A DNA stretch of 22,939 nt, from assembly GCA_009733775.1 (NCBI GenBank), contig WOGZ01000441.1, positions 1-22,939 of the forward strand, read 5' to 3'. The translations under genes were made by a program, and so were the position numbers. The stretch's first letter is position 1, and each line of letters begins with the position of its first letter. Of the stretch, positions 9,439 through 19,483 are shown piece after piece. Under the pieces are notes generated by a model, which was not told where the DNA came from, searched no databases, and saw nothing but the letters and a program-made list of their open reading frames with translations. This DNA comes from Alectoria sarmentosa. Its lineage: Eukaryota > Ascomycota > Lecanoromycetes > Lecanorales > Parmeliaceae.

Positions 9439-11698
9439 ATGTCTCGAGTAAGTGCGCATACGAGCTTTCTTAGACTCACGCCCCAAAAAGTTTTTTGTTT
9501 AGGAGCTGACACTCATTTTCACAGCATGCCTACGAATTATGCACTCTTCTTGTCGATGATACATATGGGGAGCTGACTTCGGTGAGCAGATTCAGGTCTT
9601 CCGTTTTGGTCAATTCTGGAAAAACAACAACAGGGACCTCATGGGAAGAAATAGGCTGACCACAAAAGCGTATCTTCAAAGCTCTACTCTGTTATGGACG
9701 CCTGTCTCTCCCCGCACTCTTACATCGCACAGACCTCTCGTATCGCTTGGCTAAACATGGCTTATCTGTCCTCGTTCAGCAGCACCTAGTCCTTTGGTAC
9801 ACCTCTTCGGACGATCACCTGACCCTGTATGAAGCCAATACCGCAGTTGCATATTCCCTCGTTCGATCCGGCAAGTATATCAAGATCGCTGAAGCTCAAG
9901 CCGGCGAATTCGCAGGCAAAGTTCTATCCAATCTCTTGCTTCTTGGACACGCTCGAGTTGGCGATCTAGTGCAAGCTTATGGAGTGGGTCAATCCAAAAG
10001 TACCCATGACGGTCTAGCTGCCACTCGTGGACCGCCCAGCAAATCTTTGTCAAGTATGTCCGGTCTCGTAAATGGCCGTCTTAAAGAAGAAATCTTCACA
10101 CTTGAGTCAATACATAGGACACTCTGTGAACTCCTACAAGCTGAACTTGTGTCGCGGGTCCACATATCTCATTTCCGCTCCGACGCCGACAATCGAATTG
10201 AAGCAGAAAATTTGGTTCCGAAACCAGAGGAGTACAAGGCCAAGAGTAAAAGGGAGCAGGATGCTCAACATGAAGCTGTTGTCCAACGAAAGCTCAAGGA
10301 ATGGAGATTCTGTACCAACGAAGAAGAGGATGAGATCGAGGATCTGAAAAAAGGAAAGAAGAGACTACACCGAGACCCTGAGACCCGGCGGCCAGAGAAG
10401 CGCCAACGCCGCTATTCACCCTTGAGTCAAGAATTCATTGGCACCACGGGAGAAGACTGTCAGCCAATGCTCGAGGGGACTGGCTATTTGGATGTACGAA
10501 TAATGGAAACTTCTCAAGAAAGGGCCGAACAACTGACTTTTGGCAGAGCAATCTCATCCTCCGGGTCAATTATGCCAAGTTCGCAGTCCTGATGAGGAAT
10601 GACCATCTCGTCGACCTCGCAGATCGAATGGTAAGCACGAGCACTGCCGGTGTCTATGCTCAAGTGCTCCGTACATTGGGACCAAAAGTACACGATTGTC
10701 AGGAAGAGGCAGAGAGCCCGAATGACAAAGACGCAGAAACTGATATGCGCGCCTTACCTCAAATTTCTACAGACGACCTAGTACGCGCAATCAAAGACTC
10801 TTCCGAGCTGGCCAATGCGTTGGGTAAACTAGATGATGGAAGACTCGACATGGCACAATTCGATCATCCCAAGAAACAGCGAAAGAAAGAAGTAGTTAGC
10901 GAAGACGAGGAAATGGTTGACGGTGAAGCAAGTCCAGAAGAAGAAGATGCATTCGATTTCAATGCAGAAGAGAACATCTCAGACATTGCTTCCGATCCTG
11001 ATGAGGCCAATGGAGAAGCGAAGTTCGAGCCCAATGCCCTGCCGAGCTTCCTTCTTGATCCACACCGCGATGCTATCCGCGATCATCTTCTCGTCCTCGC
11101 CATACACCCTATGAGCTTTCTTCACCATTTCCCAAAGACATCAATTCTTCCCGAACAATGGACGATCGATTTTTCTACTCTCATGAAGAACGTTACCCAC
11201 CACGCTCTTCTTGAGACCATTACATCTCGCCATGGCCTACCCGCCGCACGCCTCACCCGTATCCTCTTCGACAGGGGCAAAACCGATGAGAAGATATTGT
11301 GTTCTACCTCGCTCCTCGCTCAGAAAACTATGCGCAGCTACCTTCTCCCGCTTCACAAAGCCGGCATGATCGGATTACAAGAAGTTCCCCGAGATAACAG
11401 TCGCAATCCTCAACGTACAAATTTCCTCTGGTTCTTCGATTCAGAGAGATGCAAAGCTAAAGTGTTGGAGGAGACTTACAAGACGATGGCGCGATTTTTG
11501 AGGAGGGCCAGGGTAGAAGGGGAGAAAGTCAAGGGAACGGTAGAGAAGGCCAACAGGAGCGATGTTATTGGTAAGGAAGATGAATTTCTCGGCGCGCAGG
11601 AACTGGAAGCGTTGAACGTATGGAAGGACATGGATGAGAGAATTTGGGGGGAACTATCTAGGTTAGATGACTTGGTTGCCTGTCTGAGGGACTTCTGA
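9439..11698 (+). CDS. RPC82: DNA-directed RNA polymerase III subunit RPC82 (RPC3, C82)
   Basis: C82 is part of the Pol III-specific C82/C34/C31 subcomplex that helps initiation on tRNA, 5S and related genes in the nucleus. Four exons give 680 residues, close to the yeast protein: 9439-9447, 9525-9581, 9669-10493 and 10547-11698. Introns are 77 bp (GTAAGT...ACAG), 87 bp (GTGAGC...AAAAG) and 53 bp (GTACGA...GGCAG, with a CTGAC branch). The first exon encodes only MSR. The N-terminal winged-helix region reads ELCTLLVDDTYGEL, then LAKHGLSVLVQQHLVLWY. The third intron joins GTGYLD to SNLILRVNYAKFAVLMRN, a continuous family segment, which explains why the frame seems to break near 10592. A basic stretch near residues 249-270 (KKGKKRLHRDP) could be a nuclear signal. 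An acidic, probably disordered loop covers about 413-459. The C-terminal half carries further winged-helix sequence and a final helical tail. The start exon is the least certain part. Confidence 0.94.
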
Positions 11699-12587
11699 GC
11701 TCCGTAATGCTGGAAAAGGCGCAGATAGACGGCAAGGAAACTAATTTCAGCCTCGGCTATATGTCGAATTGAAAAAATGGTACAGATCTAGGATTTTGGG
11801 ATGTGTCCTCGGCGACATGTCTATTCAATGAGAATGATGAGTCTGGCAGATCGAAGTGAACCCGACGAATAAAGTACGCAAAAACATTCGGCCATCGCCT
11901 GCAGCACTTGCTCAACTATCGTGTCGTTCATTTTGACATGCTTTTGGTGCAACATGCTTGTGTGTGCGATGGTGAGCTGTTATGCCTCAAAAGGACGCTT
12001 GATGTGCCTTTTCCATACAAAACAGTTTTGAACAGATATTGGCGTAGGCCCGCATGGAGGATAAAGATTTTGATGGGGTCCTAACCTGCTTTCAACAGCG
12101 TTTTCATAATTGAGGTGTCACAAACAAAGACGATATCTATGTGAGCGTAGATGGGCAGGTCCGTAAGGGCTCCTGTCTTTCCCTTGGTCTCCACGGTACA
12201 AACGTGGTACGTTCGAGTCCGAGCATGCTACCTGGCTGCCATGGTACTGTAAATTTGATAAAGATCAGATGCAGATGACTTTTGAAAGCTCAATTAAGAG
12301 ATCACGATATGATGTTGGGGCAGGTATAGGAGCCTGCGTTTTGAAAATTCTACATCAAATGATGTGATATGAAGATATGACCATTGCCATTAGGGAGGTT
12401 TAGTAGCAATAATTAAAAGAAATATTTAAAGCCAAAGTCAGCCCTACAGCCTTACCACTGACCCTATTAAAATATGTGCTGGGGGCGCGGGTTACCCAAT
12501 AGTGAAAAGCTTGCCGAGTCTGTGGGAAAATCAAACGTATTTATAGCACTGCTTTAAATTGATTTTCAAGGAAAGATTATTCAAAGA
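11699..12587. other. Intergenic region at right edge of gene island
   Basis: About 890 bp follow RPC82 without a supported gene. Composition falls gradually towards AT-rich near 12540. A small hairpin (CCACG stem, 7-base loop, 12191-12207) followed by a box-B-like GTTCGAGTCC (12211-12220) resembles part of a tRNA but does not fold into one. No full RNA gene is seen. Confidence 0.5.
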
Positions 12588-12863
12588 AACATCTTTTAAA
12601 ACCTTTCGACCCTAAAATCACTATTATCAAATGTATTATATTTGATAAATTCTCAGAGAGAGACCCTCTGAACCCCTTTTTTCTTTTCGAAGGTTTTTCG
12701 AAAACTTTTCGAAGAAGGGGCTGTTCTCGCAAGCTCGAAATCATGATACGTGATATATTATATATAAGACTTCGAGCTTGCGAGAATAGCTTCTTCGATA
12801 AAATCCCTCGAAGAGCTTTCGAAGAATTTCGAAAGATAATTTTTTTTAAAAAAGATCTCATTT
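12588..12863. repeat. Large imperfect palindrome, MITE-like candidate
   Basis: The interval is an interrupted inverted repeat of about 276 bp. The central hairpin is clear: an arm at about 12709-12742 (CGAAGAAGGGGCTGTTCTCG, then CAAGCTCGAA) pairs with 12769-12797 (TTCGAGCTTGCGAGAATAGC, then TTCTTCG), with a loop of about 26 bp rich in TA. The outer ends also match: ATCTTTTAAAACCTTTCGA on the left and TCGAAAGATAATTTTTTTTA on the right, the right end carrying extra T/A. Many TTCGAA-type motifs recur. The form suggests a miniature inverted-repeat element or folded repeat remnant. No transposase is present and I could not confirm a target-site duplication. A 94-residue frame across it is a by-product of the repeat. 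Confidence 0.6.
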
Positions 12864-13383
12864 ATCATAAAAGTTTTAATTTATTTAATTAAATTTTATA
12901 AAAATAGCATTATTCGAAAGCGCGTGTTCGAATTTATAACTTTATTTATTTATTTTATTATTATATTATATATAATATAAAGAAAAAAAAAATATATATA
13001 TATATATAAAGTTGATATTCGAGATTTAATTTTATAAAATAATTTATTTAAAACGTACTCGCGTATAAATCGAGAATAAAGAAATAAGATAAATTTTAAC
13101 TTAAAAATCGTGAAATTTAAAGATTTAATTGAAAAAATCTTATTTTTAATATATAAATCTTTTTTTTATATAATTTTTAATTATAAAAAAAGTAAGCTTT
13201 TTAATAATATATCGATTTTAACGAAATTAATTTAAAATATTAACTTCGTTTTTTAATTTCATTTATTTTTTATTTTTATTATATTTATATATTATAAATA
13301 TTATCGATAAAGAAAATATTATTATTATCATTTTTATAATATTATTATTAAGTTTTTAAATCGTAATCGTTATTATATTTTTA
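12864..13383. repeat. AT-rich RIP-degraded DNA
   Basis: The sequence is highly AT-rich, with cytosines mostly in CpG or CpT. A run of ten A followed by a short AT dinucleotide tract lies at about 12983-13008. No gene is supported. Confidence 0.7.
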
Positions 13384-13590
13384 TTAAAGAATATATAATA
13401 AATATCGTATATAAATTAATTAAGTATATAAAAAATATAAAAAAATCGTGTTTTTAAGCTTATTCGTTAAGATAATATTAAAATACGATTAACTTTAAAA
13501 TTAATCTTAAAACTATTTTTAAAATCGATTTTAAAGTCGATTTTAAAATTAATCTTATATACATTACGTAAGAGATTAATTTTCAACATT
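13384..13590 (+). repeat. Direct repeat A (about 205 bp), LTR-like, more degraded copy
   Basis: This segment matches 15253-15460 in the same orientation over about 205 bp. Shared blocks include AATATCGTATAT, TTAATTAAGTATATAAAAAA, AATCGTGTTTTTAA and AAAACTATTTTTAAA. Most differences are C/T or G/A, and this copy carries more T and A, as expected if RIP hit it harder. The pair encloses two tandem arrays, so it could be the terminal repeats of a small non-autonomous retroelement or the edges of a duplication. Confidence 0.75.
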
Positions 13591-13644
13591 CTTTTATAGC
13601 GTTAAAAGATAATGTATACGATTGTTTTAACATTTTCTTACAAC

Positions 13645-14290
13645 GATACGTTATAATGCTTTAATATAAAAACTTTTTTCGCTTTGTAATACGAAAAGCT
13701 TAATAAGAATCTAAAAAATATCGCTTTGATATAAAAATTTACTTTTCTTTCTAATACGAGAATTCAATTAAAATTTGAAAATTATCGCTTTAATATAAAA
13801 ACTTGTTTCTCTTTATAATATAAAAACATAATTGTTATAATAATACGTTACGATGCTTTAATGTAAAAATCTTTTTCGCTTTATAATACGAAAAGCTTAA
13901 TAAAAATTTAAAAGATGTCGCCTTAATGTAAGAACTTACTTTTCTTTTTAATACGAAAACTTAATTGAAATTTGAGAATTGTCGCTTTAATATAAGAATT
14001 TTTTTTTTGTGATACGAAAATATAATTATTATAGCGATACGTTATAATACTTTAATGTAAAAACTTTTCCCGCTTTATAATATAAGAAGTTTAATAAAAT
14101 TTTGAGAAATATTATTTTAATATAAAAACTTGTTTCTCTTTCTAATACGAGAACTTAATTAAAATTTGAAAATTATCGTTTTAATGTAAAAACATGTTTC
14201 TCTTTATAATACGAGAAGTTATTTTAATATAAAAACTTATTTCTCTTTATAATATAAAGAATTTGATAATAATTTAAAACTTAACGCCCT
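13645..14290 (+). repeat. Tandem array, 64-68 bp unit with higher-order period near 196 bp
   Basis: The motif GCTTTAATATAAAAACTT or a close variant starts at about 13658, 13723, 13787, 13855, 13920, 13984, 14049, 14113 and 14178, a spacing of 64-68 bp. Each is followed by a CTTTATAATACGAAAA-like block. Every third unit (13658, 13855, 14049) is preceded by TACGTTAT or TACGTTAC and resembles its counterparts more than its neighbours, which gives a trimeric higher-order repeat. A shortened unit starts near 14221 and a stray copy is seen near 14371. No protein is supported. Confidence 0.8.
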
Positions 14291-14660
14291 AATTAAAGGC
14301 GTGATTTTCTTTATATAAAAAACTTAATTCGAATAAAGATTTTTTTTTTTTTGATAATACGAGAAATTGCTTTAATGTAAGAATTTGTTTTTCTTTGTAA
14401 TATAAAAAGCTTAATAATAATTTAAGATTCAACGCTTTAATCAAGGGCGTGTTTTTATATTATTTTAAAAAACTCTTTGAAATTTGATTTTCTTATTTAT
14501 AAGAAACTCGATAATTTTGAAACTTTTTCTCTTTTTTATTATAAAAAGCTCAATAAAAGATAAAAATTTATTTCTCTTTTTTATTATAAAAAGCTCGTTA
14601 AATTCGAAACTTAATGTTTTATGCGAAAAAAATTGAATATTCGTACGCAAGAACTTGAAA
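14291..14660. repeat. Degenerate continuation of the tandem repeat
   Basis: This part keeps diverged fragments of the preceding unit (for example around 14371 and 14401) and two copies of a short block with GGCGTG (about 14299 and 14446). Two near-identical TTTCTCTTTTTTATTATAAA blocks lie at about 14525 and 14571. The only open frame (14465-14650, minus) is low-complexity and not a credible gene. Confidence 0.55.
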
Positions 14661-14664
14661 AAAT

Positions 14665-15075
14665 AAGATATTCGATAATATAAAACGAAATGCTCGAATA
14701 AGATTAAATGCTCGATAATATAAAACGAAATGCTTTATACGAAGAAATTTGTTACTCGATAATATAAAACGAAATACTTTATACGAAGAAACTTATTACT
14801 TATATAAAGAAATTGAATATTTTATATAAAAAGATTTAATTCGATATTTTGTAATTGTATTTAAAAAAAAATAAGATGTTCGATAATATGAGACGAAATA
14901 TTTTATATAAAAAAACTTATAATTCGATAATATAAGACGAAATACTTTATGCGAAGAAATTTAAAAAAATGAAATATTCGATAATATAAGACGAAATGCT
15001 TTATACGAAGAAATTTAAAAAAATGAGATATTTAATAATATAAAACGAAATGCTTTATATAAAGAAATTTGATTC
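14665..15075 (+). repeat. Second tandem array, about 40-54 bp unit
   Basis: The motif CGATAATATAAAACGAAATG or a close variant starts at about 14673, 14713, 14757, 14881, 14925, 14979 and 15032. In most copies it is followed by CTTTATACGAAGAAA. Spacing is about 40-54 bp, apart from a 124 bp gap with degraded sequence in the middle. It lies inside the same pair of direct repeats as the 64-68 bp array but has a different unit. Confidence 0.75.
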
Positions 15076-15252
15076 GATATTTTTTGTATTTAAATTACGA
15101 TAACTCAATTCGTCGAAAATTACGAGTTAAAAAAAACGAACTGTCGCAATATAATAATGATTTATTTTAAATTATTATTAATAAGATATTTATATGAGAA
15201 ATGCGAAAATAAATGTTATTTTTTTATCGTTATAAATCGGGTTTATAATTTA

Positions 15253-15460
15253 TCAAAAGATATATAATGAATATCGTATATGAGTTAATTAAGTATATAA
15301 AAAACACGAGAGAATCGTGTTTTTAAACTTATTCGCCAAAATGATATTAAGACACGGCTGACCTTAAGATTAATTTTAAAACTATTTTTAAAGTCGATTT
15401 TAAAATCGATTTTAAAGCTAACTTTACGTACGTTACGCAAAAAAACTAATTTTTAATAAT
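15253..15460 (+). repeat. Direct repeat B (about 205 bp), LTR-like, less degraded copy
   Basis: This is the partner of 13384-13590. It keeps C and G at sites where the other copy has T and A, for example CACGGCTGACC against TACGATTAACT, so it is closer to the original sequence. It contains a small hairpin, CACGAGAGAATCGTG, near 15305-15319. Confidence 0.75.
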
Positions 15461-18400
15461 TTCGTTATAAATACGTCTTTTTTATAAAATAAAATTAATT
15501 CGAATTTAACTTTAATAAATAAATATCGAAACGTTTACGAAAAATTATACGCTTTAAAAAAAAGAAATAAGTTTTTTAATTAATTATCTTAATTTAAAAA
15601 GTATAAAATATTAATAACGAATACGATTTAATTTAAAGTTTATTTTATATTTATTATTATATAAATTTTTATAATTATAATTAGTATATAAATTTACACA
15701 TTATCTTAAATAATTAAAAATATATTTATTTATTATATTTAACGATATATTCGAGCATTTACGAAAACGTTATATTATTATTTTATTTTAATATTTAACG
15801 TTTATTTATAATCGTATTCGATTATACGTTTATATTATTAAGCGATTAATTAATTATAATAAACGAAACATCGTTTCAACTTTCGTTAATAACATTTTTT
15901 AAAAAATTACACGATTTAAAAAGAAATAAGACTTTTAATATTTAATATATAAGAATTTTGATAATATAACGTAAATAATAATTATTTATTTAAATAACTT
16001 TATAAGCGTTAACTTTAATTTATATAAAAAAAGATAATAAATGTTAAAATACTTTAAATATTTAAAATATTTAATTAATTCGATTAAATTTTTGAAAATA
16101 AATTTAATTAATAACATTTTTCTAAAAATAAAACTTATATTTATTAATGTTACGTTATATTTTTTTATATAAATTACGTTAATAAAAAAAAGCATTTAAT
16201 AAAAATATATCGAATATTAAAAATACAATAAAATATAATTTTGAAAAAACATAAAAAATTTGAATTTTTAACGCATTAAAATAGTAATTAAAAATAAATT
16301 TTTAATTTATAAAAGATTTTTATCAAGTAGTTATATTATTAATAAATTATTATATTTATTTTCGAGAAAACGAAAATGCAATTCGATTCGAAATTTCATT
16401 TTTTATTATATATTAATATTTCGATATAAAAATTATGAGATTTCAAAGTCGTAAATAATTAAATTTTTCGAAATTTTCGATTTTATTTTATTTTTAAATT
16501 ATATTTTCATTGTAATTAAATATTAAAAAAGAGATATATAAAATTAAACGCTTTTCATTTTTTGCGCTCTTTATTTTTTGTTATTAAGAAAATAATTATT
16601 TATAAAATAGTTAATTTGATTATTTTTATTTCGTTTAAAACGTTATAAAGAGTTTTATTATTTTAAATAATGTTTTTTTCATCGTCGCAAAATTCGTTTA
16701 TAATTTTTTTCGTATTAATGAACTTTTGCGAAAATATTTTAATGTATATATTTAAATTTATAAGCGTATTTTTAATAATAATAAAAAAAGTTCATTTTTT
16801 AATTAATTAAAAATTATCGCAAAACGATTATAAAGCGAGATATAAATATTTTTATAAGTTTAATAAAACGATAAAATATATAATTTTTATAAAGTTAAAA
16901 AAATATCTTAAATCGTGTAATTCGTTTTTTTAAAGAAAAATGTTTTTATATATTTTGTTTTTTCGATTTGCGCGCTTTTGATAAAGTTTTTTATATAATT
17001 TATATATTATTTATATATATAACTTATAATTCTCGAAAAATGTTTATATATTTTTCATCGCTTTTATCGATTTTAAAAACATTAATTTATTAATTTTTTT
17101 TTTCGCTATCGTTTTTTTTTATATTTGTTTCAAAACGTATTATTTATAATTATTTTAAAACTTATTATATTAATATCTTTTATTAATAATTTTATAAAAC
17201 TAATATACTTTAAAAAACTTATTTTAAAATCTTTATTGTTAATATATAATCGATTATTTATAATAAAATTAATATTTCTTAATTTTTATTTAATTATTCA
17301 AATTTTCTTTTAAAGAATTTTAAATTATAAAAATTAATTTTGTTATATAACATATTTTTGATTTAATATATTTTATAATTTATTTATTATCTTTATAATA
17401 AAAAAAGATTTTAATAAATTATTAAAAAAGAATAAAAAAAAATGAGTTAATTTATGTGATTTACGACTCTAATTAATAATTTCGTGATAATTTTCAATTG
17501 TTTAGTAATTTTTTAATATTTTATAAAAATATATTTACACTTTTTAATATAATTACGATAAATCGATTCACTTGATAATAAAAATAATTAATTATAATAA
17601 TTAATAACTTTATTAATTCGTTAATAATTGTAATCGCTTTAATTCTTTTTTGTTTATATTATTTATAATTTTTTTTTAATTTTTTTTTATAAATTGAGAA
17701 AATGATTCGAAAACATTATTATCGTTAAAATCATTAATTATTTCTTATATATAAAAATTAAAAAGACCTGAAAGATTTAATATAAAAATATCTCGTATCG
17801 ATTTTATAGATATAAAGAAATCGTTCGAAATTTTATTAATTTTATTATCGTTATTAATAATATTATCGTTATTGTTTTCTTAAATATTAACGTTTTCGTC
17901 GTTAACATTATTGAAAATATTAATAAAAATCTTTCTTTTTTAATTTATCTTTTTATTAAAACGTTCACGATTTCGATTATTATATTTCGCATTTTCAAAT
18001 TTTTTTCTTTTAATTAATGTAATCTCGTTTTTTTTATGCGTCTTTATTATAAAATTTCAAGCGTTTATTATTTAAATTTATTCGTTATTAAGTGTTTTAT
18101 AATTTTATTTTAATTAATCTTTTTTTTAAATTAATTATATTTAATTTTAAAAATATTCTTTATATAAGTTTTAATATTAATATATTTATATTTAATAAAT
18201 CGTTTAAAACTTTTTTATATTTTTTATTAAAGAATATTTATTATATTTATCGTTTTATATATTATTTAATATTTTAAAATAATATCGATTATAAAAATAT
18301 TATTTTACTTCGTTAATCGTGCTTTTCTTATAAAACGTTAATTAAATTATCGATTTAAATAACGTTTATATAATGTGCGAGGCGAAGTAATAAAAGTTTT

Positions 18401-19316
18401 AAAAAAAATTATTAAGTGATTTAAAAGATCGTTTATTTTTTGCTATTGTTTAATCGCGTATATTTTTATATTTTCATAATCGTTTTATTATAATAATTTA
18501 GTATCGTTTTCTATTTTCGTTATGTATTTCTTCTCTTTATTCTTTTTATATATGTTTTTAAAACTTTTTCTTTTCTTTTAAAAAAATTTCGATTAATATA
18601 ATTTCGTCTCTTTTCGTTTACGAGAAAAGATATTTAATTATTGTAAAATTATAAAGTCGTTTAAACTCGTAAGATCGTTTGCGTTTTATAAATAAAGCGT
18701 TTATATTTTATAAAAGTTAGTTGAAAAAAGAGCGATTTATACTTTTATCGAATAAATAAAAAATGCAGTTTAATGATGCTATGCTTTAATACGTTAAAAA
18801 ATATGTATATATATAATTTAAGAGATTGTTAATTTATTAATGAAACGATATTTGTTAATAAAATAGCGAGAATTTCGAATAATGTTAAGACGTTATTTTT
18901 TAATTAAGACTTTTTTATAAATTTTGCATTTATTATATTAATATTAAAACTCGATTTTCGTTTATTTATCGTTTTTATAAAAAATGAAAAAACGTGTAAT
19001 AAAAATTATGTAAAATTATTTATTATTTATTTAAATTTATACATTTAATCAAATAATTATATTAACGATTAATAAAGTAATTAAAGTTTTATATTAATAA
19101 ATTATTAATTTAAATTATTAATTTAAAAGAAAGATCTTTGAAAACGTTAATTATTATTTTATATAATTAAATTACTAAATAATTACTCTTTTAAATTTTA
19201 TTATTCTTTTAATTATCGTTATTAAATTTTTTTATTAATTAAAATATAATTATAATAAATCACAATTATATAATTACGATAACGATAATAATATAATTGC
19301 AATAAATTGTAATTGT
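15461..19316. repeat. AT-rich RIP-degraded repeat DNA
   Basis: Nearly 3.9 kb of very AT-rich sequence follow, with residual cytosine mostly in CpG or CpT. The open frames at 15986-16195, 17125-17313 and 18092-18277 encode only Ile, Leu, Phe, Lys and Asn-rich strings and are chance products. From about 16500 to 18750 the plus strand is richer in T than A, which may be a trace of former coding direction, but no transposon domain can be read. No RNA gene was seen. Confidence 0.75.
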
Positions 19317-19483
19317 AAAAATTAAATAATAATAATTATATAATAATATATTAAAATAATAAGTTAAAAAGAAAAGAATTATATAAAAAAAAAGATTTAT
19401 ATGTAAAACGTAAAATTACGTTAAAATCGATAAATTCGATAAAATTAAATAGACGATAAAGTTAAATAAAATACGCTCGTAAT
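19317..19483 (+). repeat. Direct repeat copy 1 (about 167 bp)
   Basis: This segment matches 22271-22440 in the same orientation nearly base for base. Shared blocks include AAAAATTAAATAATAATAAT, GAAAAGAATTATATAAAA, GTAAAATTACGTTAAAATCG and AAATAAAATACGCTCGTAAT. The two copies are about 2.95 kb apart. The element type is unknown. Confidence 0.85.

Noticed and set aside
10560..10592. RPC82 region as two separate genes or a frameshifted pseudogene
   Set aside because: A 53 bp intron (10494-10546) with GT-AG ends and a CTGAC branch joins both frames into continuous family sequence.
12139..12230. tRNA-like stretch: CCACG hairpin with 7-base loop and a box-B-like GTTCGAGTCC
   Set aside because: The T stem and the acceptor stem do not pair and no proper D arm fits, so at best it is a chance match or a remnant.
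12577..12861. 94-residue minus-strand open frame
   Set aside because: It lies wholly on the palindromic repeat, and its residues reflect the repeated TTCGAA-type motifs.
13645..15075. Tandem arrays as a CRISPR locus
   Set aside because: Units are diverged over their whole length without unique spacers, and the setting is eukaryotic.
14465..18277. Several 60-70 residue open frames in the right flank
   Set aside because: All are Ile, Leu, Phe, Lys and Asn strings from AT-only DNA with no domain. They are expected by chance at this composition.
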